Positions 7,884-17,969 of a stretch of DNA of 55,652 nt are shown one piece after another (position 1 is the first letter of the stretch; every line of letters begins with the position of its first letter). The position numbers were made by a program, and so were the translations under genes. Source of the DNA: Pseudomonadota bacterium (GTDB taxonomy: Bacteria; Pseudomonadota; Alphaproteobacteria; Rhodospirillales; Magnetospirillaceae); the NCBI GenBank assembly GCA_021847015.1, contig JAJZVW010000020.1:1-55652 (forward strand), given 5' to 3'. The notes beneath the pieces were generated by a model that saw only the letters and a list, made by a program, of their open reading frames with translations, did not search any database and was not told where the DNA came from.

Positions 7884-9587
7884 TCAGCCCTCCCGGATTC
7901 CGGCCAGGAAGCGGTCCACTTCCCCGCGCAGCGTCGCCGCCTCGCGCTGCATCGCCTCCACCGCCGCCAGCACGTCCCGGGCCGCCTGGTCGGTCTCGTG
8001 GATCGAGGCGGTGACGCTGGTGACGTTCTCGTAGACCTCGTGCGTGCCGGCCGCCGCGTGATCGATGTTCCGGGCGATTTCCTGGGTCGCGGCGCCCTGT
8101 TCCTCGATGGCGGCGGCGATGGCGGTGGTGATCCCGTCCATTGAGGAAATCGTGCTGCTGATACCGCGGATGGCGGTCACCGTCTGGTGCGTTTCCCGCT
8201 GAATGGTCGATACCTGGATCGAAATGTCCTCGGTCGCCTTCACCGTCTGGCGGGCGAGGTTCTTGACCTCGGACGCGACCACCGCGAACCCCTTGCCGGA
8301 TTCGCCGGCGCGGGCGGCTTCGACGGTGGCGTTCAGCGCCAGGAGGTTGGTCTGTTCGGCGATGCCGGTGATCATCTCGATGATCTCGCCGATCTTGTCG
8401 GCGGCCCCCGACAACCCGTGGACCCGCCCGTTGACGTCCTCGGCCTCGCGGTTGGCGTTGGCGGCGACCGAGTTGGACATCCCGACCTGCTGCGCGATTT
8501 CGCGGATGGCGCTGCTCAGTTCCTCGGCGGCGGCGGCCACCATGCGGACGTTCTCGTTGGCGTCGCTGGCGTGCTGCGCGGCCGCGTTGGCACGCTGGGA
8601 GGCGTTGTCGGCGTACTCGACCATCCGTCGGGACGTGTCGGTCATCCGCTGGGCGGTGGAGGCGACCGATTGCAGCACGTTGGCGACCGCAGACTCGAAC
8701 GAGGCGATCAGTTCCTCCAGATGCGCCATCCGCCGTTCGCGGGCGGCGGCGGCGGCCTGCGCCTGGGCCTCCATCGCCTGCTTGGCGATGGCGTTGTCCT
8801 TGAACACTTCGACGGCCCGGGCGATATCGCCGATCTCGTCGTAGCGGTCGAGGGCGGGGACGTTCACCGCGGTGTCGCCGCGCGCCAATTGCCCCATGCG
8901 GGCGCTCATGTCCTCGATGGGGTCGGCAATGACCCGCTTGAGGATCCAGCGCACGCCGAGAACGGCCAGGATGGTGGCAAGGACGCCGCCGCCGATCAGC
9001 CAGGCGAGAATGTTGTGGAGCTTGGCTTCGGGCTCCGCGGTCGACAGCGACGACGACAGCACGGCGATGACGTCGCCCTTCTCCAGACCCATGGCGCCGT
9101 GGCAGGTGAAGCAGACATCCTGGTCGGCACCCGCGGTCACGCCCAGGACGATCGGGTAGGCGTAGCGGTAGAACCCGCCCACCAGACGCCCGACCGGCAC
9201 CTTCTTGGCGAAGGCCTCCTCGTCGACGGCATCGCGCGGCAGCTTGGGCTTCCTGTCCGGCTCGGTCTCGGCCACATACGCCTTGACCTTGGGACTCCAG
9301 GCGCTCCAGACCTTGCCGGGATAGTCGACGTTGCGGCTGGCGAACCAGGCGTTGAAAATCTTGATGCCGATGTCCTGGCTGTCGTCGGGCCGCTTCGCCA
9401 TGACATTGAGGATCAGGGCGTGGAGCGACGTCATCTCGTTAACCGAGAGGGCCCGCAGTTGCCGCTCCATTTCGGAACGCTCGAAACTGGCGATGGCGAT
9501 GACGACGCTTGCGACCAGGGCGATCACGCCAAGGCCGACGACGAGCATGAAGCGGCTCGTCAGCCGCATACTATTCCAAGCTTTCAC
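7884..9587 (-). CDS. Methyl-accepting chemotaxis protein with a c-type haem motif in its sensor domain
   Basis: Inner-membrane chemoreceptor of 567 residues. TM1 (about 14-34) and TM2 (about 191-213) bracket a periplasmic domain resembling the DUF3365/Tll0287-like fold. That domain contains CFTCH (159-163, bases 9099-9113), a CXXCH covalent haem site. HAMP follows (about 214-270), then a long helical signalling domain with the conserved tip [19 protein letters not shown]. Sensing of redox state, oxygen or NO through the haem is inferred. The first codon is GTG (9587); an in-frame ATG at 9569 is an alternative and would leave TM1 intact. It is transcribed convergently with moaE. Confidence 0.92.
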   Translation of the reverse strand: MKAWNSMRLTSRFMLVVGLGVIALVASVVIAIASFERSEMERQLRALSVNEMTSLHALILNVMAKRPDDSQDIGIKIFNAWFASRNVDYPGKVWSAWSPKVKAYVAETEPDRKPKLPRDAVDEEAFAKKVPVGRLVGGFYRYAYPIVLGVTAGADQDVCFTCHGAMGLEKGDVIAVLSSSLSTAEPEAKLHNILAWLIGGGVLATILAVLGVRWILKRVIADPIEDMSARMGQLARGDTAVNVPALDRYDEIGDIARAVEVFKDNAIAKQAMEAQAQAAAAARERRMAHLEELIASFESAVANVLQSVASTAQRMTDTSRRMVEYADNASQRANAAAQHASDANENVRMVAAAAEELSSAIREIAQQVGMSNSVAANANREAEDVNGRVHGLSGAADKIGEIIEMITGIAEQTNLLALNATVEAARAGESGKGFAVVASEVKNLARQTVKATEDISIQVSTIQRETHQTVTAIRGISSTISSMDGITTAIAAAIEEQGAATQEIARNIDHAAAGTHEVYENVTSVTASIHETDQAARDVLAAVEAMQREAATLRGEVDRFLAGIREG

Positions 9588-9735
9588 CGCATCACCCTAG
9601 GCTGCCCGCCCCGCTCGCGGAGGTGCGATCCGCTTCCGCACAGCCTAATACGAAAGGGCGGCGAACGGAACACCAGCCTTCGCATTTCTACGCGAAAGTT
9701 TACGTACAACCGCGCCCTGGTTGCTGGAGGCTGGG

Positions 9736-10608
9736 TCAGGCGCGGACCAGGGCGTCGTAATCGGCCATCAGGGCGCGGGTCATCTCGCCCGGCACGAAGG
9801 CATAGGGGCCGATCTCGCGCACCGGCGTCACCTCCGCCGCCGTGCCGGTCAGGAAGCATTCGCTCGCCTTGGCCAGTTCCTCGGGCATGATGGCGCGCTC
9901 GACCACGTCGAAGCCGCGCTGGCGCGCGAGCCCGATCACGGTCTGGCGGGTGATGCCGTTCAGGAAACAATCGGGCAGCGGCGTATGGATTCGGCCGTCC
10001 ATGACGAAGAAGACGTTGGCCCCGGTCGCCTCGGCCACCTGGCCGCGCCAGTCGAGCATGAGGGAATCCTCGTAACCTTGGCCTTCCGCCTTGTGCTTAC
10101 TCATGGTGCAGATCATGTACAGGCCCGCCGCCTTCGAGCGGGTGGGCGCGGTCTGCGGATGCGGGCGGCGCCAGTCCGAGATGTTGAGGCGGATGCCGCG
10201 CATGCGGGCTTCGGGCGCCCAATAGCTCGGCCACTGCCACACGGCGATGGCGACGTGGACCTGGGTGGCCTGGGCCGCGACGCCCATCATTTCGCTGCCG
10301 CGCCACGCCAGCGGGCGGACATAGCCGTCGGTGATGTTGTTGGCGGCCACGGTCTCGCGGGTGGCCTCGTCCAACTCGGCGGCGGTATAGGGGATCGTCA
10401 TCCCCAGAATGTCGCCCGAGGCGATCAGCCGCTCCGAATGTTCGGTCAGCTTGAAGATCTTGCCGTTGTACACGCGCTCGCCTTCGAACACCGAGGACGC
10501 GTAGTGCAGCCCATGGGTCAGCATATGCACCCGGACGTCGCGCCAGGGGAGCAGCGCGCCATCGTACCAGATGAAACCGTCGCGATCGTCGAAGGGAATG
10601 ACTGCCAT
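9736..10608 (-). CDS. ilvE: Branched-chain amino-acid aminotransferase
   Basis: Class IV PLP-dependent aminotransferase that makes or degrades Leu, Ile and Val using glutamate/2-oxoglutarate. The 290 residues contain THGLHYASSVFEG, the PLP-lysine region TRSKAAGLYM, EATGANVFFV, and the C-terminal GTAAEVTPVREIG. Alphaproteobacterial IlvE proteins are normally close to this length. The start codon is the ATG at 10608. A MITE-like element occupies its upstream spacer shared with the divergent marR gene. Confidence 0.95.
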   Translation of the reverse strand: MAVIPFDDRDGFIWYDGALLPWRDVRVHMLTHGLHYASSVFEGERVYNGKIFKLTEHSERLIASGDILGMTIPYTAAELDEATRETVAANNITDGYVRPLAWRGSEMMGVAAQATQVHVAIAVWQWPSYWAPEARMRGIRLNISDWRRPHPQTAPTRSKAAGLYMICTMSKHKAEGQGYEDSLMLDWRGQVAEATGANVFFVMDGRIHTPLPDCFLNGITRQTVIGLARQRGFDVVERAIMPEELAKASECFLTGTAAEVTPVREIGPYAFVPGEMTRALMADYDALVRA

Positions 10609-10656
10609 GGGGTCCGTCCAGGGGTGTGGGGTGTCGGAAAATTTCCGGTCGCTCTT

Positions 10657-10798
10657 CAGCAGTTCCCGTTATGCATTTTCCGCTGTCATCCCGAGCCGGC
10701 GGCGAGGGATCTTTCAGGCACCTTCGCGTGAAGGATCCCTCTGTCGCTCCGCTCCCTCGGGATGACAGCGTTCCTGAGCCGCATAACGAGAACCGCTG
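10657..10798. mobile_element. MITE-like element, copy 1, with 9-bp flanking repeats
   Basis: 142 bases bounded by an 18-bp inverted repeat (10657-10674 and 10781-10798, two mismatches; consensus CAGCGGTTCTCATTATGC). The flanks are 9-bp direct repeats matching at 8 of 9 positions (GTCGCTCTT 10648-10656, GCCGCTCTT 10799-10807), as expected of a target-site duplication. Inside are a 13-bp perfect stem (10683-10695 / 10756-10768) and a second stem (10704-10711 / 10734-10741). There is no coding capacity. It fills the ilvE-marR intergenic region. Confidence 0.8.
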
Positions 10799-10842
10799 GC
10801 CGCTCTTGCCTTGGGTACCATTTTTCAGCAATATATGTCAAC

Positions 10843-11349
10843 ATGACTGACGTAAAAACATCCGATGCCGACCGGCGGTTCCCGTGCGACGAGGAATTGC
10901 GCCAGGGAATCGAATTGCTGTTCTTCGCCTATCGGGACTTCACCGCCGAGCCCGACGCGATCCTGGCCCAGTACGGGTTCGGCCGCGCCCACCACCGGGT
11001 CATCTATTTCGTCGGCCGCAATCCGGGCATGACCGTTTCGGACCTGTTGGGTATCCTCAGGATAACCAAGCAATCGCTGTCGCGGGTGCTGGGCCAGCTG
11101 GTGGGGGAAGGGTTCATAACCCAGCAGCCGGGTGTGCGCGACCGCCGCCAGCGCCTTCTGCACTTGACCGCGAAAGGGGTTGGGCTGGAAAACCTGCTGA
11201 CGGAACGGCAAAGAACGCGCTTCGCCGACGCCTATCGCGGGGCGGGAACGGGGGCGGTCGAGGGGTTCCGCACGGTGATGCTGGGGCTGATCGATGCCGC
11301 CGACCGCAGCCGGTTCCCCGGCCGCGGCCCCGGGGGAGAACGCCGATGA
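10843..11349 (+). CDS. MarR-family transcriptional regulator
   Basis: 168-residue winged-helix regulator. The core runs from about residue 45 to 115: RAHHRVIYFVGRNPGMTVSDLL, the recognition-helix segment ITKQSLSRVLGQLVGEGFI, and the wing GVRDRRQRLLHLTAKG. The ligand is unknown. ATG 10843 was chosen because protein homology begins here; the longer frame upstream runs into the MITE-like element. The imperfect palindrome ATGTCAACAT overlaps the start and could be an operator. It stands just upstream of the response regulator/kinase pair. Confidence 0.9.
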   Translation: MTDVKTSDADRRFPCDEELRQGIELLFFAYRDFTAEPDAILAQYGFGRAHHRVIYFVGRNPGMTVSDLLGILRITKQSLSRVLGQLVGEGFITQQPGVRDRRQRLLHLTAKGVGLENLLTERQRTRFADAYRGAGTGAVEGFRTVMLGLIDAADRSRFPGRGPGGERR

Positions 11350-11415
11350 CGCCGGCGCCCCGCCGGGCCGGCGCCGGCCACCGGTAGACGCTGCCACGCG
11401 CGGGGAGGAGCCGGC

Positions 11416-12099
11416 ATGGAGGACAAGCCCCACATCCTGGTGGTCGACGACGACACCCGCCTGCGCGAGCTGTTGCGCAAGTACCTGGCCGACAACGGCT
11501 ACGTGGTCACCACCGCCTCGGACGCGGCCGACGCCCGCGCGAAGCTCGGGGCGCTGGCGGTCGACCTTATCGTGCTCGACGTGATGATGCCCGGCGAGGA
11601 CGGGCTGTCGCTGACCCGCAGCCTGCGGGAACGGTCGGGCCCGCCCATCCTGTTGCTGACCGCCATGGGCGAGGTGGAAGCGCGCATCCGCGGCCTGGAA
11701 AGCGGGGCGGACGACTATCTGGCGAAGCCGTTCGAGCCGCGCGAACTGCTTCTGCGCATCGCCAGCATCCTGCGGCGGGTGCCGAAGCCCGACTCGCTCC
11801 CGCGGCCGTGCCTCGGCCTGGGGGCATTCTCCTGGGACCCGGCCCGGTACGAATTGCGGCGCGATGGCGATGTCGTCCACCTCACCACGGCGGAGAGCCA
11901 GCTCATGGCGGTGCTCGCCGAGGCGGCCAACACCGCCGTCGCGCGCGACGACCTTGCCGCGCGCACCGGCAACGCCGCCAACCCGCGCGCCATCGACGTC
12001 CAGGTCACCCGGCTGCGGCGGAAGCTCGAAGACGATCCGCGCAACCCGCGCTACCTCCAGACGGTGCGCGGCCAGGGCTACATGCTGAGGCCGGACTAG
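11416..12099 (+). CDS. OmpR-family response regulator
   Basis: 227 residues with an N-terminal receiver (acidic DDD at 11-13, phospho-acceptor D55 in VLDVMMPG, KPFEPRELL lysine) and a C-terminal OmpR winged helix (VTRLRRKLEDDPRNPRYL, VRGQGYML). It is followed after one base by its likely kinase. Targets are unknown; OmpR-type porin or osmotic control is only analogy. Confidence 0.95.
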   Translation: MEDKPHILVVDDDTRLRELLRKYLADNGYVVTTASDAADARAKLGALAVDLIVLDVMMPGEDGLSLTRSLRERSGPPILLLTAMGEVEARIRGLESGADDYLAKPFEPRELLLRIASILRRVPKPDSLPRPCLGLGAFSWDPARYELRRDGDVVHLTTAESQLMAVLAEAANTAVARDDLAARTGNAANPRAIDVQVTRLRRKLEDDPRNPRYLQTVRGQGYMLRPD

Positions 12100-12100
12100 G

Positions 12101-13426
12101 ATGAACCGCGCCAGCCTGTGGCTCAAGACGCTGCTTCCCCACGGTCTGCTGGGCCGGTCGCTGCTGATCGTGTTCACGCCGCTGCTGGTGGTGCAGCTGG
12201 TGTCCGCCTACGTGTTCTACACCAGCCATTGGGAAACCGTGGCCAAACGGCTGGCCCACGGATTGGCCGGGGACATCGGCGCGGTCATCGACGGTATGCG
12301 CACCTTCCCCGAACCGGAGAACCGGGAGAAGATCTTTCGGATCGCCGCCGACCACACGGACCTCAGGATCCGTTTCACCGAAAACGGCATCTTGCCCAAC
12401 ACCCCGCACAGCATGCCCTCCGGCATCATGCAGGGCGCCCTGTATGCCGCCCTGGAGGAACGGGTGCAGCGCCCCTACCGGGTCGCCTACGACCACCGGG
12501 GGCGCCGCGTCGTCATCACCATCCAGCTTTCCGACGGGCTGCTGGAGGTCACCGCTCCCAGCAAGCGGCTGTTCAGCTACACCACCACCGTCTTCATCCT
12601 GTGGATGGTCGGAACCTCGATGCTGCTGCTGGGGATCGCCGCCGTCTTCATGCGCAACCAGGTGCGGTCGGTGCGCCGCCTGGCCATGGCGGCCGACCAA
12701 TTCGGACGCGGTCTCGACGTCGCCAATTTCAAGCCCGAGGGCGCCACCGAGGTCCGCCAGGCGGCGCTCGCCTTCACCCTGATGCGCGAGCGCATCCTGC
12801 GCCAGATCCAGCAGCGGACGGAAATGCTGGCCGGAGTCTCTCACGACCTGCGCACGCCGCTGACGCGCATGAAGCTCCAGCTCGCCATGATGGGCGAGAC
12901 CGAGGGGCGGGCGGAACTGGCCGAGGACGTCGCCGAGATGGAGCGGATGGTCGAAGGCTATCTGGCCTTCGCCCGCGGCGAGGGAAGCGAGCGCCCCCAG
13001 ACCGGCGACCTTTCCGCCCTGACCGAGGAGGTGGTCGCCCGTTTCCGCCGCCAGGGCCGCGCGATCGCGTTCACATCCGACGGGCCGGTGCCGATGGCGC
13101 TCCGCCCCGACTCCCTGGCGCGCGCCGTGGGCAACCTGATCGGCAACGCCGTACGGTATGGCGGGCATGTCCATGTGCGGGTGGCGCGGCGGCCCGACGC
13201 CGCCGAGATCGTCGTCGAGGACGACGGCCCCGGCATCCCGCCCGAGCGGCGGGAAGAGGTGTTCAAGCCGTTCACGCGCCTGGAATCCTCGCGCAATCCC
13301 GAAACCGGCGGGGTCGGCCTGGGCCTCGCCATCGCCCGCGACGTGGTGCGCGGGCATGGCGGCGACATCGTCCTTGAGGATTCCCCGCTGGGGGGCTTGC
13401 GGGCACGGGTGCGGCTGCCCCTGTGA
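12101..13426 (+). CDS. EnvZ-like sensor histidine kinase
   Basis: 441-residue inner-membrane kinase. TM1 is at about 20-40, a periplasmic sensor of about 120 residues follows, then TM2 (about 162-184) and HAMP (about 185-235). The HisKA box is VSHDLRTPL with H248, and the HATPase domain has GNLIGNAVRYG, DDGPGIP and GVGLGLAIARDV. It starts one base after the response-regulator stop, so the two are almost certainly a cognate pair. The signal is unknown. Confidence 0.95.
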   Translation: MNRASLWLKTLLPHGLLGRSLLIVFTPLLVVQLVSAYVFYTSHWETVAKRLAHGLAGDIGAVIDGMRTFPEPENREKIFRIAADHTDLRIRFTENGILPNTPHSMPSGIMQGALYAALEERVQRPYRVAYDHRGRRVVITIQLSDGLLEVTAPSKRLFSYTTTVFILWMVGTSMLLLGIAAVFMRNQVRSVRRLAMAADQFGRGLDVANFKPEGATEVRQAALAFTLMRERILRQIQQRTEMLAGVSHDLRTPLTRMKLQLAMMGETEGRAELAEDVAEMERMVEGYLAFARGEGSERPQTGDLSALTEEVVARFRRQGRAIAFTSDGPVPMALRPDSLARAVGNLIGNAVRYGGHVHVRVARRPDAAEIVVEDDGPGIPPERREEVFKPFTRLESSRNPETGGVGLGLAIARDVVRGHGGDIVLEDSPLGGLRARVRLPL

Positions 13427-13438
13427 CACGAAGAGCGC

Positions 13439-13471
13439 GGGATCTTTCGCGCGCACGGCGCGAAAGATCCC
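13439..13471. terminator. Strong hairpin between convergent genes
   Basis: A perfect 14-bp inverted repeat (13439-13452 and 13458-13471) with a 5-base loop lies between the histidine kinase stop and the phaB stop. No T-tract follows on either strand, so it may end transcription through structure alone. Its arms contain GGGATCTTTC, the same core as the MITE-like elements. Confidence 0.6.
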
Positions 13472-13490
13472 CGGACACGGCGGAAAAGGC

Positions 13491-14213
13491 TCAGTACATG
13501 TGCTGTCCGCCATTGACCGAAAGGGTCGAGCCGGTGATGAAATCGGCATCGTCGGCGACCAGGAACAGCACCGCGCGGGAGATGTCCTCCACCCGGCCCA
13601 GGCGGCCGACCGGAATCTTGGCGATGATCTTTTCCAGGACCGCGGGCGGCACGGCGCGAACCATGTCGGTATCCACGTAACCGGGGGCGATGGCGTTGAC
13701 GGTGATGTTCTTGGCTGCGCCTTCCTGGGCCAGGGCCTTGGTGAAGCCGTGGATGCCGGATTTGGCGGCGGCGTAGTTGACCTGCCCGTACTGGCCGGCC
13801 TGGCCGTTGATCGAGCCGATATTGACGATCCGCCCGAAGCCGCGCTCGCGCATGGTTTCGATGCACAGCCGGGCCATGTTGAAGCAGCTGGTCAGGTTGG
13901 TGTGGATGACCTCTTCCCACATCTGGTAGGTCATGCGATGCAAGGTCGAATCGCGGGTTATGCCGGCGTTGTTGACCAGGATGTCCACGGGGCCGTGCTC
14001 GGCGGCGATCTTCTGCACGGCCGCCTCGCATTCGGCGAAATTCGAGACGTCCCAGCGCAGGGCCGGGATGCCGGTCTCCTCGGTGAACGTCCGCGCCGCC
14101 TCGATATTGCCGAAATAATTGGCGACGACCCGATACCCCGCATTCTTCAGCGCCACCGATATCGCGCGGCCGATGCCGCGGGTGCCGCCGGTCACAAGTG
14201 CTACACGCCCCAT
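13491..14213 (-). CDS. phaB: Acetoacetyl-CoA reductase
   Basis: NADPH-dependent SDR that reduces acetoacetyl-CoA to (R)-3-hydroxybutyryl-CoA for polyhydroxybutyrate. The 240 residues have TGGTRGIG, NNAG, the catalytic Ser in NIGSINGQAGQYGQ and YAAAK, and end in the typical GGQHMY. ATG 14213 is chosen over the upstream in-frame start because of an AGGAGA ribosome site and the conserved MGRVALVTGG beginning. Last gene of the minus-strand PHB cluster, downstream of phaA. Confidence 0.95.
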   Translation of the reverse strand: MGRVALVTGGTRGIGRAISVALKNAGYRVVANYFGNIEAARTFTEETGIPALRWDVSNFAECEAAVQKIAAEHGPVDILVNNAGITRDSTLHRMTYQMWEEVIHTNLTSCFNMARLCIETMRERGFGRIVNIGSINGQAGQYGQVNYAAAKSGIHGFTKALAQEGAAKNITVNAIAPGYVDTDMVRAVPPAVLEKIIAKIPVGRLGRVEDISRAVLFLVADDADFITGSTLSVNGGQHMY

Positions 14214-14301
14214 GGAAGTCTCCTGTCTGTGTTCCTGGCGGCCGGCCCGCACGGGCCGGCCCCGTCTCGCCTGTCGTCGTAAGGAAAGGCCGTCGGCGCG
14301 G

Positions 14302-15474
<1,173 letters not shown>

Positions 15475-15576
15475 GAGCAGCTATACTCCTTGGCGGCTGT
15501 CCCGAACGTCGGGATCAGTCGGGGTGAAGTTGACCGCAAGTCTCTTACTGCGTGACCGGACCCGCGCGCAACCTGT

Positions 15577-16833
15577 CTATTGCACCGCCGAAAGAACTAA
15601 CCATTTAGCAATCTTTTCATAGACTTCGGTCTTGGCCCGCTGTCCAAGCAACATGCCCACATGGCCGCCGGCGGTAGCCATAGGCCGCGCACCGGGAATT
15701 TCCATGGCCAACGGCTTGACCGATTGGGGAGGGACGATTCGGTCCCGCGCGGGCGCCACCACCAGGGCGGGGCTGGCCACCTCGCCGGGGCGCACCGGCC
15801 GGCCGGCGATACGCCAGCGTCCTTGCGCCGGATCGTTGCCGCCGTACCATCCGAGCAGGCATTCGCGCGCCACCGGCCCGGCCAGCGGCACGCCGTCGTT
15901 GGCCCACTCCTCCAGCGCCACGAAGTCCCGCGCCCGCGCGCTGCGGGGCGGCAGCCGGCCGAAGGCGGAGAACTTGCGCACCACCAAACTCGGGTCCAGC
16001 CCGGCGAACAGGGTCTGCAAGACGTCCACCGGCACCTCGCCGAGGGCGTCGACGATGCCGCCGAGCGGTCCGGCCAGGGCTCCCATCAGGCGTCCCTGGG
16101 CCGCGCGGCCGCCGGCATGGAAGTCCCAGGGCGTCGCCAGCAGGACCAGGGCGCTCACCGCCTCGGCGCGGCGCTGCGCCAGGGCCAGGGCCAGCATCCC
16201 GCCCATGCAGTAGCCGAGCAGCGCCGGGCGGCGGCCGGTCTCGGCCGCGACGGCGTCGAACGCGCGCTCCAGGCGGGCCACGTAATCGGTGAGGGTGAAG
16301 GCCTTTTCCGCGTCCCCCGGAGCGTCCCAATCCACCAGGAATGGGGCCATCCCCCGGGCCGCCATGTCCCGCATCAGGCTGCGCCCCGCCCGCAGGTCCA
16401 GGACATAGGCCCGGTTGACCAGCGACGGCACCACCAGAACCGCCGGCCCGCCGCCGCGATCCGGCTGGCGGTAGTCGAGCAGGCGCGTCGTGCCCTCGGC
16501 CCAGAGGGCCGGCGGCGCCGGCAGGGTGCGGCGGTAAGGGTGGCGGCGGTAGGCCTGAACGCCCTTCAGAAAGTCCTCGTGCCGGGCCAGGGCCTCGGTC
16601 AGCAGGGCGTCGCCCAGCCGCTCGTAGCCGTCAGGCCCGGCGGCGTCGAGGCTTCGCCCCAGCTCCGCCGCCGCTTCGGCCAAGCTCGGCTTCCAGGGCA
16701 GCAATCCGTTCTTCCAGAACGGCAATGCGGCCTGCGAGGTCAGCAGGGTCCAGGCATGAACCGCCAGATGCAGCGGGAGCGGCCGAGGCCCGGGGTGACG
16801 TGGATGGGGAGGATTTGGCCGGCGTACGCTCAT
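15577..16833 (-). CDS. phaC: Poly(3-hydroxyalkanoate) synthase, short form
   Basis: Polymerises 3-hydroxyacyl-CoA at the granule surface. From ATG 16833 it has 418 residues, between class III PhaC (about 355) and class I (about 590). The lipase-like box is GYCMGG with nucleophile Cys209; the catalytic Asp (PARDRIVPP) and His (GGHVGML) follow near the C-terminus. The N-terminal segment (LHLAVHAWTLL, LPFWKNGLLPWKP) looks like real PhaC. The frame is open 46 codons further upstream, but that extension is an Arg/Pro-rich low-complexity run. The first 203 bases overlap the PhaE-like gene in another frame, and no internal start would remove the overlap without losing the N-terminal domain. Confidence 0.9.
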   Translation of the reverse strand: MSVRRPNPPHPRHPGPRPLPLHLAVHAWTLLTSQAALPFWKNGLLPWKPSLAEAAAELGRSLDAAGPDGYERLGDALLTEALARHEDFLKGVQAYRRHPYRRTLPAPPALWAEGTTRLLDYRQPDRGGGPAVLVVPSLVNRAYVLDLRAGRSLMRDMAARGMAPFLVDWDAPGDAEKAFTLTDYVARLERAFDAVAAETGRRPALLGYCMGGMLALALAQRRAEAVSALVLLATPWDFHAGGRAAQGRLMGALAGPLGGIVDALGEVPVDVLQTLFAGLDPSLVVRKFSAFGRLPPRSARARDFVALEEWANDGVPLAGPVARECLLGWYGGNDPAQGRWRIAGRPVRPGEVASPALVVAPARDRIVPPQSVKPLAMEIPGARPMATAGGHVGMLLGQRAKTEVYEKIAKWLVLSAVQ

Positions 16834-17065
16834 GATCGGCCTTACCGCTATCGCTTGCCCAACTGCCGCCCGCCCCGCCGCCGGCCGCCTGCGTCGCGGC
16901 CTGGGCCGCCTGCATGAGCGCGGCGACGCCCTGCGACATCGCGGCGATACCGCCGGCAAGCGCGTCGGCAAGCGCCGGATCGGTCGCCATGGCCGTCATC
17001 TGATCCTGCCAGAGGTCGAGATAACGACCGGCGAGCGTCTTGAAGTCCGGCGGCGTCTGGGACAT
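16631..17065 (-). CDS. Small PhaE-like or phasin-like protein upstream of phaC
   Basis: 144 residues. The N-terminus (FKTLAGRYLDLWQDQMTAM) recalls the start of PhaE and PHA-granule proteins. An Ala-rich helical stretch (about 31-62), a Gly/Ser/Pro linker, a short heptad coiled coil (LAGRIAVLEERIAALEAELGR, 110-130) and a basic tail follow. PhaE subunits also end in a coiled coil. ATG 17065 is chosen as the point where non-random sequence begins; the frame extends upstream. It lies directly upstream of phaC and overlaps it by 203 bases out of frame. Family membership is not certain. Confidence 0.6.
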   Translation of the reverse strand: MSQTPPDFKTLAGRYLDLWQDQMTAMATDPALADALAGGIAAMSQGVAALMQAAQAATQAAGGGAGGSWASDSGKADHERTPAKSSPSTSPRASAAPAASGGSCLDPADLAGRIAVLEERIAALEAELGRSGGGAGAKPRRRRA

Positions 17066-17223
17066 GGCGGGAACTATATCGGATGCCGGTCCCCTTGGCC
17101 AGACCGCCCTGCCGAACGGCGCGGCTACTCCTTGGCGTACAAAAAATGTGTTGCCATTCCGGCCGCGACGGAAAACTCTGGGAGTGCCTGTTCTCAGCAG
17201 CCCAAGCTCGGAAGCGCAGCCCA

Positions 17224-17799
17224 ATGTCGGAGCCCCAAGCCACTTCGCCGGCCCCCATCACCATCAAGAAATACGCCAATCGTCGGCTGTATAATACCGC
17301 GACATCCAGCTACGTTACCCTTGAGCACCTGGCCCAAATGGTCAAGGACGGCGCCGATTTCGTCGTCTACGACGCCAAGACCGGCGAGGACATAACGCGC
17401 TCGGTGCTCACGCAGATCATCGTCGAGGAAGAGGGCAAGAGCGGCCAGAACCTGCTCCCCATCAGCTTTCTGCGCCAATTGATCGGGCTCTACGGGGATT
17501 CGCTGGCCGGGGTGCTGCCGCGCTATCTCGAATATTCCATGCAAACGTTTCTGCGCAACGAGCAGAAAATGCGCCAATACGTGCAGAGCACCCTGGACGG
17601 CCTGTTCCCCTTCAAGCCGTTCGAGGAAATGGGCAAGCAGAACATGGCGATCCTGGAAACGGCGATGAAGATGTTCTCGCCGTTCTATCCCCAGGGCCAG
17701 CCCCCTGTCGAGACCCCGGCGGAGGCCGGCGGCGAGACCCTCCAGGCACGGCTGGACCGGCTTCAGCGCCAAATCGACGAGCTGTCGAAGAAGAAATAG
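17224..17799 (+). CDS. phaR: Polyhydroxyalkanoate synthesis repressor PhaR
   Basis: 191 residues with the N-terminal PHB/PHA accumulation regulator DNA-binding domain (ITIKKYANRRLYNTATSSYVTLEHLAQMV, VYDAKTGEDITRSVLTQIIVEEE) followed by the PHB-binding region and a C-terminal coiled coil. In relatives it represses phasin and PHA genes until polymer titrates it. It is divergent from the PhaE-like/phaC unit. ATG 17224 fits homology; the frame runs further upstream. Confidence 0.95.
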   Translation: MSEPQATSPAPITIKKYANRRLYNTATSSYVTLEHLAQMVKDGADFVVYDAKTGEDITRSVLTQIIVEEEGKSGQNLLPISFLRQLIGLYGDSLAGVLPRYLEYSMQTFLRNEQKMRQYVQSTLDGLFPFKPFEEMGKQNMAILETAMKMFSPFYPQGQPPVETPAEAGGETLQARLDRLQRQIDELSKKK

Positions 17800-17838
17800 A
17801 CGGCCTGCACGGCGGTTGTCGTCAGGCACCCTCGCTCA

Positions 17839-17872
17839 CGCCGTCATCCCGACCATAGCCGGGATGACGGCG
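17839..17872. terminator. Hairpin downstream of phaR
   Basis: A 13-bp perfect inverted repeat (17839-17851 / 17860-17872, arms CGCCGTCATCCCG) with an 8-base loop lies 40 bases after the phaR stop. It lacks a T-tract and shares the GTCATCCCG core of the dispersed elements. Confidence 0.5.
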
Positions 17873-17969
17873 AAAAAGCCCATATTGGGAACCGCAGATT
17901 CCCCCACGCCGTTCTTGCCTGCCGCCGCCCCAAAGGTTTAAAATCCATTAATTTCGGTGGGGGGCATGG

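Noticed and set aside
8187-9890. 567-residue open frame on the plus strand
   Set aside because: It is antisense to the haem chemoreceptor and ilvE; low-complexity translation.
13426-13490. Small gene between the histidine kinase and phaB
   Set aside because: Only 64 bases, filled by a perfect hairpin; no start or ribosome site.
16834-16971. N-terminal extension of PhaC
   Set aside because: The 46 extra codons encode Arg/Pro-rich low-complexity sequence and lie inside the PhaE-like gene; ATG 16833 fits better.
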